From positions 1 to 55,549 of the forward strand of contig NZ_JAKILG010000031.1 in NCBI RefSeq assembly GCF_023283765.1: a stretch of DNA of 55,549 bases. The letters run 5' to 3'. Under the pieces are notes generated by a model. That model saw nothing but the letters and a program-made list of their open reading frames with translations, ran no database searches and was not told where the DNA came from. How positions within the stretch are numbered: the stretch's first letter is position 1; each line of letters begins with the position of its first letter. This document shows, piece after piece, positions 35,930 to 44,781 of the stretch. Position numbers and translations under genes: made by a program. This stretch comes from Shewanella profunda. GTDB taxonomy: Bacteria; Pseudomonadota; Gammaproteobacteria; Enterobacterales; Shewanellaceae.

Positions 35930-35966
35930 AATCCTACTTTTTTGAGTTATCCTACTCTATCCTACT
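35930..35966 (+). promoter_or_regulatory. Putative integrase arm-type sites, right end
   Basis: TATCCTACT occurs at 35948-35956 and 35958-35966, with AATCCTACT at 35930-35938. They lie 120-156 bp inside attR and immediately upstream of the integrase start. They match the two left-end copies in sequence and orientation. Confidence 0.65.
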
Positions 35967-36085
35967 TTGCGGAGGGTTTCAAAGTGATTACAAGTGATGT
36001 CAAGTTGTATCATTATATAATAAAAACCCATAAAAACAATGATTTGTCGAGTTTTGATAATTATGCACTTGATAAACATAGGTCT

Positions 36086-36111
36086 GGTTCGAGTCCCTGT
36101 GGAGAGACCAG
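36086..36111 (+). repeat. Right attachment site of the island
   Basis: Exact 26-bp direct repeat of 22529-22554, a remnant of the tRNA-Arg 3' end including CCA. It marks the island-chromosome junction; the flagellin-glycan operon begins 50 bp further on. Confidence 0.95.
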
Positions 36112-36160
36112 ATAGTGATGTCGGTAATATCGAATAACAAAAATCTTCCGGAGATACGGA

Positions 36161-37486
36161 ATGACTGAACTATTTGCATCCAATCTCAATATCATCGCTA
36201 AGCGCTGGCCAATTGTAGCAGCGGCAGTAAAAAGTCAATCCATCGTTCACCTAGACGCACATCTCGTTAACGGCCGTAATCAAACAATCAGTGTCAATGG
36301 TATCCAACTCAGTAGCCGTCACGATCGCCTTGCAGAAGCACGGCTATTTATCAGTACACTGCCAGCAGATACCACTAAAGTTACTGTCTACGGTGTAGGT
36401 ATGGGAGATGTACCCAGTTTACTTATTGATAATCCCAAATACACCTCAATTGATGTTTGCATTTTAAATCTGAGTGTTTTTGCACTGCTTCTTTGTTATA
36501 CAGATCAAAGTGAATGGTTAAGTCATCCGAACATTAATTTAATTGCCCTTCCAAGCTCAGAGTTACATTTTCCCAATATTGCAATCACGCCGGATCTCAC
36601 TCTTGTCAGTGATGAAAACGCCACTCTCAGAGACTTGTTGGTTATGGAGCTTAATCGTGACTTTTCGAATAGACGCCATAAAACCGATGATCCACAGATA
36701 CTTCAGCGTTTTGCTGATAATCGGGTATTCATTGCTAATGATCCCGATGCTGCCGACTTAGTAAAAAGACACCATAGATACAAAGCAATAGTTATAGGTT
36801 CAGGCCCATCTTTAGAAGAACATTATCCGTATCTACAACAAATCAGCTTGAGCACATCCAGACCCTTAATTATTGCTGCGGATACGGCATTGCGTGGATT
36901 ACTTCATCATAAAATTAAGCCGGATATCGTAGTCTGTATAGACGGTTTAATTGCATCGTATCACTTACCATTATCAGAAACCCATGATATAAATCTCGTA
37001 TATTTTCCGAGAGTTGATCCTGATGTACTGACTCATTGGTTAGGTGAGAGATTCATTGCCTATGGGAATAGCAAGATTTACGATTCACTTGCTTATCAAA
37101 CCCCCAAACTACGGCTTTTCACAAATGGCAGTGTTATTCATCCGGCTATTGATTTAGCTGTAAAATTAAATGCCAAAGAAATTACCCTGTTAGGGTGTGA
37201 CTTTTGTTACTGCAATAACAAAAGTCATGCCTTTTGGAATGATCATCCCTTCGATGAGAATGATATAAAAGAACAAATATGGGTCAAGGCTATCGTTCAG
37301 AAAATAAAGGAAGCTAAACATTGGTTAATCAATGGTAAGGGCCAAAGAGTTCCTACCGATTTAAATTTAAGAGCATACCTCCGCTATTTAGAACGCTATA
37401 TAGCTAAACACCCCGATGTGAAATTTTACCAAGCAAGTTTATCTGGTGCCAAAATTCGCGGTTCGCAGTATAAGGAGCTTATATAA
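36161..37486 (+). CDS. Maf-type flagellin glycosyltransferase (DUF115/MptE-like), short form
   Basis: Motility accessory factors transfer nonulosonic sugars to Ser or Thr of flagellin in the cytoplasm before export. The 441-residue protein has an N-terminal Rossmann-like region, then the DUF115 domain (about 205-380). That domain has YKAIVIGSGPSLEEHYPYLQ, IAADTALRGLLHHKIKPDIV and EITLLGCDFCY. A GGAG ribosome site precedes the ATG. It is the first gene of the glycan operon and overlaps the next gene by one base. It lacks the TPR-like tail seen in the larger Maf protein at 52689. Confidence 0.85.
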   Translation: MTELFASNLNIIAKRWPIVAAAVKSQSIVHLDAHLVNGRNQTISVNGIQLSSRHDRLAEARLFISTLPADTTKVTVYGVGMGDVPSLLIDNPKYTSIDVCILNLSVFALLLCYTDQSEWLSHPNINLIALPSSELHFPNIAITPDLTLVSDENATLRDLLVMELNRDFSNRRHKTDDPQILQRFADNRVFIANDPDAADLVKRHHRYKAIVIGSGPSLEEHYPYLQQISLSTSRPLIIAADTALRGLLHHKIKPDIVVCIDGLIASYHLPLSETHDINLVYFPRVDPDVLTHWLGERFIAYGNSKIYDSLAYQTPKLRLFTNGSVIHPAIDLAVKLNAKEITLLGCDFCYCNNKSHAFWNDHPFDENDIKEQIWVKAIVQKIKEAKHWLINGKGQRVPTDLNLRAYLRYLERYIAKHPDVKFYQASLSGAKIRGSQYKELI

Positions 37487-37725
37487 TGCCCTTAAATCTA
37501 CAGGATTCACTTAGTCAAACGGCACATTTATTTAGGTTGGGTCAAGAGGCTCAGGCTTCGGTAGAGTTACGCCTATGTCTAGATCTAATAGAAAAACATT
37601 GCCCAGAGATTATTCAAAATTCAACTTTTCGGCAAATTTTACCCTTAATGCTTCAGGCTCAAGAGCAACATGATTGGCTAAACCTAGCCGATTACTTAGA
37701 GTACGAGCTGATGGCATTAATCTGA
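37486..37725 (+). CDS. Small hypothetical protein coupled to maf
   Basis: A 79-residue helical protein that starts within the maf stop codon (TAATG), so it is translationally coupled. It may be a partner of the Maf protein (helix pattern LQDSLSQTAHLFRLGQEAQA and MLQAQEQHDWLNLADYLEYE). Its length and helical-hairpin spacing suggest a TPR-like fragment. If so, it would supply in trans what the large Maf carries as a tail. This is inference. Confidence 0.65.
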   Translation: MPLNLQDSLSQTAHLFRLGQEAQASVELRLCLDLIEKHCPEIIQNSTFRQILPLMLQAQEQHDWLNLADYLEYELMALI

Positions 37726-37801
37726 AATAGGAAAATGCACAGGCATAAAGCTTTTAGGTAATTTGCCGTTAATAAACTATCAAAGCCATTTGTGAGCAAC
37801 T

Positions 37802-38668
37802 ATGACTAAACATTCACCTGTTTTTATCGCCGAAGTCTCCAGTAACCATCATAGAGACTTGCAGCGCTGTATCGAGTTTATCAAAACAGCAGCTGACATA
37901 GGTTGTGATGCAGTAAAGTTTCAACTTTTTAAAATAGACGAACTTTTTGCTCCTGAAATCCTTGCAAAAAGTGAGACTCATCGTAAACGTAAAGATTGGG
38001 AGCTTCCCGTCAGTTTTCTGCCCCAGCTCAAGCAATCGTGCGATGAATACGGTATTCAGTTTTCTTGCACACCGTTTTACCTAGACGCGGTAGCAGAGCT
38101 TGAACCCTTTGTGGATTTCTACAAGATCGCATCCTACGAATTACTGTGGGATGCGTTACTTGTAGCCTGTGCAAAAACGGGAAAGCCAGTCGTGCTCTCA
38201 ACGGGTATGGCGACGATAGAAGAAATCGATCATGCAGTAAAAACCTTGAAAGAAAATGGCACCAGTGACATTACATTGCTCCACTGTGTTTCTGCATATC
38301 CAACCCCAGAACATGAATGCAACTTAGCTGTTTTAGAAAGTTTTAGAAATCGCTATCACGTCAAAGTTGGATGGTCTGATCATACGGTTTCGAGTGCTGT
38401 ACTTAACCGAGCTATGCACAAATGGCAAGCCGATGTCATAGAGTTTCATTTAGATTTAGATGAAAAAGGCGATGAATATACTTCTGGACACTGCTGGTTA
38501 CCATTTCAGATTGCCCCCGTCATCCAAGGCATAAAACTTGCTGATGTGATTGATGGACATCCAGAAAAACAATTTGTTGCGAGCGAAGCCTCAGATAGAG
38601 AGTGGCGCGCTGACCCACAGGATGGCTTACGACCATTAAAACACATACGCCACAGCTTTAATGGCTAA
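37802..38668 (+). CDS. NeuB-like nonulosonate synthase lacking the SAF domain
   Basis: NeuB-family enzymes join phosphoenolpyruvate to an amino sugar to give a nine-carbon sugar acid. The 288-residue protein covers the TIM barrel with FIAEVSSNHHRDLQRCIEF, AVKFQLFK, YKIASYELLWDALL and VVLSTGMATIEEI. The family's C-terminal SAF (antifreeze-like) domain of about 60 residues, which completes the active site in sialic, legionaminic and pseudaminic synthases, is missing. The product class is therefore uncertain. The start ATG at 37802 lacks a strong ribosome site. Confidence 0.75.
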   Translation: MTKHSPVFIAEVSSNHHRDLQRCIEFIKTAADIGCDAVKFQLFKIDELFAPEILAKSETHRKRKDWELPVSFLPQLKQSCDEYGIQFSCTPFYLDAVAELEPFVDFYKIASYELLWDALLVACAKTGKPVVLSTGMATIEEIDHAVKTLKENGTSDITLLHCVSAYPTPEHECNLAVLESFRNRYHVKVGWSDHTVSSAVLNRAMHKWQADVIEFHLDLDEKGDEYTSGHCWLPFQIAPVIQGIKLADVIDGHPEKQFVASEASDREWRADPQDGLRPLKHIRHSFNG

Positions 38669-38703
38669 TCATTTTCAACTTGAGATATCAATGAGTAAAC
38701 GTC

Positions 38704-39540
38704 ATGACTCCAACTGAATTAATTGCACAAAAAGTGCGTAAAAATATTATCTGGTCTATTTATCATGCTAAATCAGGCCATCCAGGCGGCTCTTTATCCT
38801 GCAGTGATATTATGACTATTCTCTTTCACAAAGTCATGTCTGCACCGAGGACTAAAAACAGACTAAGTGAAGACTCTTTTATTCTATCAAAGGGGCATGC
38901 TGCCCCTACGTTATATGCTGCGGCCGCTACAAAAGGGTTATTAACCACCGCAGAACTAAAAACCCTTAGAAGTATAAATTCTCCTTTGCAGGGTCATCCT
39001 GATGTCAAACACTTACCATGGGTCGATGTAAGTACAGGCTCGCTGGGACAAGGCTTTTCTGTCGCTGTTGGTATTGCGAAAGGACTGCAATTAAAAAATA
39101 GTTCTAATAGAGTATTTACCTTACTTGGGGACGGTGAACTACAGGAAGGTCAGGTATGGGAAGCTGCTATGTTCAGCGGACATCATGGCTTATCTCAACT
39201 GACGGCAATTGTGGATTATAACAAGTTACAAAGCGATGCGAGCAATAGTGAAATCTGCAACTTAGAACCATTAATGGACAAGTGGCAATCATTTGGGTGG
39301 CAAGTGATTAATATTGACGGTCATGATCATCAACAATTATTGGCAGCATTATTAGCCGATAATGCATCATCTCAACCTAAGGTTTTGATTGCTCATACAA
39401 TAAAAGGGAAAGGCATAGACTTCATGGAAAATATGCCTTTGTGGCACGGCAGTGTCACCTTATCAGAACAACAATATATAGATGCCATGACCTCCTTAGG
39501 ATGTAGCTCAACCGAATTAGAGGAATACCAAAATGTCTAA
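38704..39540 (+). CDS. Transketolase, N-terminal (thiamine diphosphate-binding) subunit
   Basis: A 278-residue subunit with the thiamine diphosphate-binding motif (GDGELQEGQVWEAAMF, about 142-157). It also has the conserved active-site regions YHAKSGHPGGSLSCSDIM and SKGHAAPTLYAA. Length and separation from the C-terminal half are those of split transketolases. It overlaps the C-terminal subunit gene by 8 bp. Placed between a NeuB-like gene and an SDR, it is likely to make or modify a sugar precursor by two-carbon transfer; the substrate is unknown. Confidence 0.88.
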   Translation: MTPTELIAQKVRKNIIWSIYHAKSGHPGGSLSCSDIMTILFHKVMSAPRTKNRLSEDSFILSKGHAAPTLYAAAATKGLLTTAELKTLRSINSPLQGHPDVKHLPWVDVSTGSLGQGFSVAVGIAKGLQLKNSSNRVFTLLGDGELQEGQVWEAAMFSGHHGLSQLTAIVDYNKLQSDASNSEICNLEPLMDKWQSFGWQVINIDGHDHQQLLAALLADNASSQPKVLIAHTIKGKGIDFMENMPLWHGSVTLSEQQYIDAMTSLGCSSTELEEYQNV

Positions 39541-40507
39541 TGCCCCAACACTAGTAGGTCAACAATCTAACTCGCTGCGAGAAGCTTTCGGTTCTGCGCT
39601 CTCTGAATGTGCAAACACAGATCCAACAATTCTTGTATTAGATGCTGATGTTGCTGGAGGTACGGGGGCTCATCACTTCCGTAGTCAGCATAGACAACGT
39701 TTTATTCAGTGTGGTATTGCTGAGCAAAATATGGTTGGTGTTGCCGCTGGATTAGCTATTTCTGGTTACAAACCATTCGTAACAACATTTGCTACTTTTA
39801 TGCTACGAGGGTTTGAGCAGATCCGTTTATCTGTTGCTTACTCAAATAAAAATGTCAAATTAGTCGCTAGCCATCCCGGTTTAGATGTTGGCCCAGATGG
39901 CGCGTCAGCTCAGTGTATTGAGGATATCGCTTGTATGCGTTCTTTACCAGGCATGGTGGTACTGTCTCCTTGTGATGCATGGGAAGTGAGAGCCGCCACC
40001 AAAGCATTAGTAAACTATTCGGGCCCAGCTTATATGCGCACCGGACGCAGTCCCTGCCCTAACGTGTTTACCGAAGAGCCAGAGTTTACAATAGGTAAAG
40101 GGTATGAACTACATTATGGTAATGATATCACAATATTAAGTTGTGGCGTTATGACACACAGAGCCCTATCTGCGGCACAAGAATTGATGACTGAAGGAAT
40201 AAGTGTGCGTGTTATTCATTTGCCAACCATTAAACCTATCGATGAAAATATGATAATTAAAGCCGCACAGGAAACTTCAGCTTTGATTAGTTGTGAAGAT
40301 CACAATGTGATCGGTGGACTAGGTTCAGCGATTGCTGAAGTTTTAGCTGAAAACCCTAGCGCACCACTATTTAGAATGGGACTAAATGATGTGATTGGTC
40401 GTTCAGGTGAACCTGATGAATTGGCTGCTTTTTATGGATTAGATACACCATCAATAAAAGAAAAAGCCAGGCAAGTTATCAAGAAGGTAAATAAACATGA
40501 GCAATAA
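39533..40507 (+). CDS. Transketolase, C-terminal subunit
   Basis: A 324-residue partner of the preceding subunit. It holds the pyrimidine-binding domain (about 10-175; QCGIAEQNMVGVAAGLAISG, GPDGASAQCIEDIACMRSLP) and the C-terminal transketolase domain (about 190-310; CGVMTHRALSAAQEL). The pair together equals a complete transketolase. It overlaps the SDR gene by 11 bp. Confidence 0.88.
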   Translation: MSNAPTLVGQQSNSLREAFGSALSECANTDPTILVLDADVAGGTGAHHFRSQHRQRFIQCGIAEQNMVGVAAGLAISGYKPFVTTFATFMLRGFEQIRLSVAYSNKNVKLVASHPGLDVGPDGASAQCIEDIACMRSLPGMVVLSPCDAWEVRAATKALVNYSGPAYMRTGRSPCPNVFTEEPEFTIGKGYELHYGNDITILSCGVMTHRALSAAQELMTEGISVRVIHLPTIKPIDENMIIKAAQETSALISCEDHNVIGGLGSAIAEVLAENPSAPLFRMGLNDVIGRSGEPDELAAFYGLDTPSIKEKARQVIKKVNKHEQ

Positions 40508-41246
40508 GCGCTTGGTGATCATTTCCGGTGGTGCAGGAGGCGTTGGTACATCTTTAAGTACCCTTTTCTGTCAACAGGGTTATGCAGTAGCCATTGGTTA
40601 CAGCAACAACCGTCAAAAAGCTGAAGAGCTTGCCTTGCAACTTAATGCCCAAGGAGCCCAAGCGTTAGCTGTTGCTATGGACTATAGCTGTCGAGACAGT
40701 ATTAAAAAAGCGATTGCTAAAGTCACTGAACACTTCCAGCTACCAGTCTCAATCCTGATCAACAATGGTGCATTAGCTCAAGAAAAACAATTTGAGACTA
40801 TTACTGACGACGATTGGGAACGGATGTTGAAAGTGAACCTTCAAGGTCCTTTTATCGCTGTGCAAGAGACATTAAACGATATGAGGCAACAGCAATGGGG
40901 CCGAGTGATCAATATCACAAGTATTGGTGGTCAATGGGGTGGTTTCAACCAAGTTCATTATGCCGCATCTAAGGCTGGACTAATTAATTTTACTCAATCT
41001 ATATCTAAGATCTATTCCAAAGATGGAATTGCCAGTATGGCTGTAGCAATAGGCTTAGTCGCTACTGACATGTCAGCTAAAGAGCTGGCATCGGAAGCGG
41101 GTAAAGAAAAAGTCAGAAATATTCCTGCTGGACGCCTTGCTTGTGCTGATGAAGTCGCTAAACAAGTACTGCACCTTTGCCAAGAGGACTCATTTTATCT
41201 GACAGGACAGACGATTAATATGAATGGAGGTATGTATTTTGGGTAA
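40497..41246 (+). CDS. Short-chain dehydrogenase/reductase (FabG-like)
   Basis: A 249-residue classical SDR. The cofactor motif is SGGAGGVGTSLS (about 9-20), with INNGALAQE (about 87) and catalytic Ser/Tyr/Lys in TSIGGQWGGFNQVHYAASKA (about 141-160). The end is TGQTINMNGGMYFG. Most are NADP(H)-dependent reductases or dehydrogenases. It is probably a reductase of a ketosugar made by the transketolase, an inference from context. Confidence 0.85.
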   Translation: MSNKRLVIISGGAGGVGTSLSTLFCQQGYAVAIGYSNNRQKAEELALQLNAQGAQALAVAMDYSCRDSIKKAIAKVTEHFQLPVSILINNGALAQEKQFETITDDDWERMLKVNLQGPFIAVQETLNDMRQQQWGRVINITSIGGQWGGFNQVHYAASKAGLINFTQSISKIYSKDGIASMAVAIGLVATDMSAKELASEAGKEKVRNIPAGRLACADEVAKQVLHLCQEDSFYLTGQTINMNGGMYFG

Positions 41247-42357
41247 TCAAACAAAAAATGAATTATTACGCCAAGACATTCTGGCTAACTTACAGTGGTT
41301 ATCTCCTGAGCAGATTCTTTCTCAGTTAGACGAAGTGATTGTATTTGGTACAGGTGGAGCTGGTGAACGCGTTACTCAAGTATTAACACAATATCAGGTT
41401 AACATTCTTTGTTATGTAGATAACGATCCGTCAAGACAGCAGCAGTTATTTCATGGTAAGCCAGTTATTTCCCCAGATCAGTTACAAAATTCTACTCACC
41501 TAGTGCTCATTGCGAGTTTATGGGCCAGAGACATTGCCCTGCAGCTTCTTCAACTTGACTGTAAATATCTAGACTTTAGTTTTTGTGTCGATTTCCCACG
41601 CTGGAAAGATCACTTTAATTGCGAAATATTTGATGCAACAAAAGCGGTTGCAATGGGACAAAAACACCTAGCTGGAGAAGACTTGTATAGTTTTCTCGGT
41701 TGTATTCGATACCGTCAAACCTATGACCCATTGCAACTTTCTACTCCATGTCACGAACATTATATGAGTAGCACTGTCGCTCCTTGCAGCGATGATGTTT
41801 ATATAGATGGTGGCGCATGGCAAGGTGATACGTTATTAGAATTAAAAACGCTTTGTGGTAACGCTATCGAAGTTCACAGCTTCGAACCTGATGATGACAA
41901 CAGGAAAATTCTTACGGATCTCATCGCCAAACAAAGTATCCCTCATAGCTATGTGCTAGACAAGGCGCTTTGGGATCAAGAGGCTACATTAAAATTCGTT
42001 ACCTCTATCGAAGCGGTTCACACCATGCAATCGAGAGTAAGTACCGATGTTTCGGCTCATGAACAAGTTACAGAAGTATCTGCGACAACTATAGACTGTT
42101 ACGCTAAAACGCTCCCGCGTAAGCCAACCTATATCAAGTTAGATATTGAAGGCGCTGAACCTCAAGCACTTAAAGGTGCAGCTATGTTAATGCGAGAAGC
42201 ACCTCCAAAACTCGCTATCAGTGCCTACCATGAACCCAATCATCTATGGCAACTGATTGAGCAAATTGCTAATTCAAATTCCGACTATCATTTCTGGTTT
42301 GTTCATCATTCACAACATCTTTTTGAGTCAGTGATTTATGCAAAGGTAGATAAGTAA
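41239..42357 (+). CDS. FkbM-family methyltransferase with N-terminal nucleotide-binding domain
   Basis: A protein of about 372 residues. The N-terminal part (about 20-110, IVFGTGGAGERVTQVLTQYQ) looks like a Rossmann domain seen in sugar-modifying enzymes. The C-terminal part (about 185-355) is an FkbM methyltransferase, with YIDGGAWQGDTLLELKTL, VHSFEPDDDNRKIL and YIKLDIEGAEPQALKGAA. TTG at 41239 with GGAGG 8 bases upstream is my preferred start; ATG at 41224 is an alternative that adds five residues. It likely O-methylates the glycan. Confidence 0.8.
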   Translation: MGNQTKNELLRQDILANLQWLSPEQILSQLDEVIVFGTGGAGERVTQVLTQYQVNILCYVDNDPSRQQQLFHGKPVISPDQLQNSTHLVLIASLWARDIALQLLQLDCKYLDFSFCVDFPRWKDHFNCEIFDATKAVAMGQKHLAGEDLYSFLGCIRYRQTYDPLQLSTPCHEHYMSSTVAPCSDDVYIDGGAWQGDTLLELKTLCGNAIEVHSFEPDDDNRKILTDLIAKQSIPHSYVLDKALWDQEATLKFVTSIEAVHTMQSRVSTDVSAHEQVTEVSATTIDCYAKTLPRKPTYIKLDIEGAEPQALKGAAMLMREAPPKLAISAYHEPNHLWQLIEQIANSNSDYHFWFVHHSQHLFESVIYAKVDK

Positions 42358-42358
42358 T

Positions 42359-43546
42359 ATGATCAGAAAATGTTTTTTATGTAACAGTGATGCTATTGAA
42401 CGTATATTCTCCACAACATGGCCCCTTCCAGGGCTGTCCACTACAGAAATTGGTTTTTCGGTGTGTCCTGACTGTGGGTCAGTATGTCAAAGTCCATCTG
42501 TAAATTTCGATGAAATGATGACTTTCTACAGTTCCATGGCTGTTTATACTAATCCAGGAAGACAAGAAAACCCCTCTGATGCGAAGGTAAGAGATCTCGA
42601 CGAACAGATCCAATTCATCAAACGTGGTATAGGTCACTTGCCAAGCTCCGCGTTACAAATCGGAAGTTCTGATGGATACACCTTATCCCGTTTTCGTGAC
42701 GCTGGCGTTGAACGAGTATTAGGCGTCGAACCTAGCTCTGCCTCGGTAGAATTAGCCAAGCGGCTCTATCAAATAGATTGTATTGATAGCAGCGCTGAAG
42801 ATTTCCAGACTGATGAGAGATTCGAACTTTTGCTCTTAACTCATGTACTGGAACACCTCTACCAGCCTCAAGAAATCTTAGCTAAGTGCCGAAAAATACA
42901 GTCAAATATTGATGAAGGCTTTATCTATATTGAAGTGCCATTGATGACAAACCCAGACAGTTTATGCCCTGGTTTTTTCTCTTTTGAACACATCAATTAC
43001 TATACCAAAGAGAACCTACTTCAAAGCTTAAAGCTAGCAGGCTATTCGCCCGTTTCACTAATAGAACACTTTAACAGTAATCTGTCACCGATTATTGGGG
43101 TACTCGCTAGTACAAAAAAGCAGAACAACTATGTTTGTTTCCGTGCTGATGTTGAGGGCAATCGCCGAATTCTCAAAGATTACCACAGTAAAGAGATTAA
43201 TTACTGGCAAGGCTGCTTAGATGTTGTAATGAGCAAACTGCAACAAAGTAAACGTATATTCCTCTGGGGTGCGGGGATCCACACCTGTCAATTGGTCGCA
43301 AACACCAACCTGCTTGAGTACTGCAAAGTTGATGGTCTAACCGACACTTCGTCCCTGAAATGGGGACTAAAACAAGGTGAGTGGATCTGTCAGGATCCTG
43401 CAAGTATCAATTGGCAGGAAGGAGACACTGTGTTGATTTCTTCCTATGCATCGGAAAAGGAAATTTTTAATGCCTTGTCGTGGCTTAGGGATAAAGGTGT
43501 CGAAACCTTAAAGTTGCATAGCATTGACAATATAAGAGCACGCTGA
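42359..43546 (+). CDS. Sugar C-methyltransferase (NovU/TylCIII type)
   Basis: A 395-residue, three-part protein. An N-terminal zinc-binding domain has four cysteines in CFLCNSD and CPDCGS (about 5-40). A SAM-binding methyltransferase core (about 90-200) has ALQIGSSDGYTLSRFRDAGV and THVLEHLYQP. A C-terminal Methyltransf_14-type domain (about 290-395) has FLWGAGIHTCQLVA. This layout is typical of C-methyltransferases that work on keto sugars. It starts 1 bp after FkbM and overlaps the next start by 1 bp. Confidence 0.82.
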   Translation: MIRKCFLCNSDAIERIFSTTWPLPGLSTTEIGFSVCPDCGSVCQSPSVNFDEMMTFYSSMAVYTNPGRQENPSDAKVRDLDEQIQFIKRGIGHLPSSALQIGSSDGYTLSRFRDAGVERVLGVEPSSASVELAKRLYQIDCIDSSAEDFQTDERFELLLLTHVLEHLYQPQEILAKCRKIQSNIDEGFIYIEVPLMTNPDSLCPGFFSFEHINYYTKENLLQSLKLAGYSPVSLIEHFNSNLSPIIGVLASTKKQNNYVCFRADVEGNRRILKDYHSKEINYWQGCLDVVMSKLQQSKRIFLWGAGIHTCQLVANTNLLEYCKVDGLTDTSSLKWGLKQGEWICQDPASINWQEGDTVLISSYASEKEIFNALSWLRDKGVETLKLHSIDNIRAR

Positions 43547-44772
43547 TGCCAAATACAGATAAACACCTACTTATCATAGGGGCAGGCATTGAAGCCTGTG
43601 AAGGCATAAGAATTGCCAAAACTATGGGTCTTAAGCTCATAATTGCAGACGGTAATCCGGCTGCACCAGGTTTAGCTATGGCCGATTGGACCATTATAGA
43701 AAGCACCTACGATGGAAATGCCATTCTGGCTAAGACTCTGGCACTGATAACCTCTGGTGTTCGAGTGGATGGCGTTATAGCCATGTGTGCCGATGTGCCA
43801 TTAAGCGTAGCAACCGTCTGTAATGCTCTGGGACTAGCGGGGTTATCACTCGAGTCTGCATTCTGGGTCTCGGACAAGCTCGCGATGAAACAACAACTCC
43901 AAAAAATGGGGATCCCGATTCCTCGTTTTTGCGCCGTGCCTAATCGAGCCTCACTTCATGCACGCGCCGATGAAATTGGCTTCCCTTTGGTGATAAAACC
44001 CGTAGACAGTCGAGGCGCTCGAGGAGTGCAACTCATTGAGCAGGCGTCGCAACTTGATGCTGCTTGGATACTCGCCCACCATGAATCACCGACTGGCAGT
44101 GTGATGCTGGAAGAATATCTCCAGGGTCCACAATTTAGTACCGAAACCCTAGTAGACAATAGCCAATGTTATACCTTAGGTTTTGCCGACCGTAACTATG
44201 AATGGCTTGAACGTACTAAGCCCTTCATCATAGAGAATGGTGGCGATGCTCCGACAGCATCAAGTGTGAGTGTTCGCTCTGCAGTCATTTCATGTGTAGA
44301 GCAAGCGGCGTTAGCGTTAGGGATCAGTTCCGGAGTAGCAAAAGGCGATATGGTATTTACCAATACAGGCCCTAAGGTGATTGAGATAGCTGGCCGCCTC
44401 TCTGGTGGCTACTTCTCGACTACTCAAATTCCGCTTGCGTGTGGAGTAAACTTTGTCGAGAAGGCCATCAAACTCGCTCTGGGGCAAAGTCTATCGGTTG
44501 AAGAAGTCACACCTTCGAAACAACAGGCGGTGGCTATTCGTTACTTGGATCTTCCTGAAGGTAAAGTCAAATCTATTCTCAATCATGATGTTGCTTCCAC
44601 AGCACCTGGAGTTCAGTTACTCAAAATATTCATTACTCCGGGTTCCATCATAGCTCCGCTGTCAAATCATACTCAACGAAGCGGTTTTGTCATTACCACA
44701 GCAACCAACAAACATGAAGCAATTGAGCTAGCTCAAGCAGCGCTATCACTTGTCAAAGTGACGTATGAATAG
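43546..44772 (+). CDS. ATP-grasp ligase (first copy)
   Basis: A 408-residue protein with a preATP-grasp domain (about 5-105; LLIIGAGIEACEGIRIAKTM) and an ATP-grasp core (about 115-310; FPLVIKPVDSRGARGVQLIE, EEYLQGPQFSTETLVDN). Metal-binding residues lie in KVIEIAGRLSGGYFST. A C-terminal domain follows (about 320-408). Such enzymes form amide or thioester bonds at a carboxylate using ATP. Here it may attach an amino acid or other acyl group to the sugar; the substrate is unknown. It starts in the stop of the preceding gene. Confidence 0.8.
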   Translation: MPNTDKHLLIIGAGIEACEGIRIAKTMGLKLIIADGNPAAPGLAMADWTIIESTYDGNAILAKTLALITSGVRVDGVIAMCADVPLSVATVCNALGLAGLSLESAFWVSDKLAMKQQLQKMGIPIPRFCAVPNRASLHARADEIGFPLVIKPVDSRGARGVQLIEQASQLDAAWILAHHESPTGSVMLEEYLQGPQFSTETLVDNSQCYTLGFADRNYEWLERTKPFIIENGGDAPTASSVSVRSAVISCVEQAALALGISSGVAKGDMVFTNTGPKVIEIAGRLSGGYFSTTQIPLACGVNFVEKAIKLALGQSLSVEEVTPSKQQAVAIRYLDLPEGKVKSILNHDVASTAPGVQLLKIFITPGSIIAPLSNHTQRSGFVITTATNKHEAIELAQAALSLVKVTYE

Positions 44773-44781
44773 GATAACGGC

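Larger units (their letters stand above)
22529..36111. mobile_element. Integrated mobilizable plasmid-like island
   Basis: A 13.6-kb AT-rich segment lies between 26-bp direct repeats of the tRNA-Arg 3' end. In order it carries integrase arm sites, an AlpA-like regulator, a broken plasmid replication initiator, iteron-like repeats, a MobV relaxase and oriT, two small genes, an ArdC-like antirestriction gene, a small gene, probable defence genes and a tyrosine integrase. Mating-pore genes are absent, so it could only be mobilised by a helper. Most genes are on the minus strand. Confidence 0.9.
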
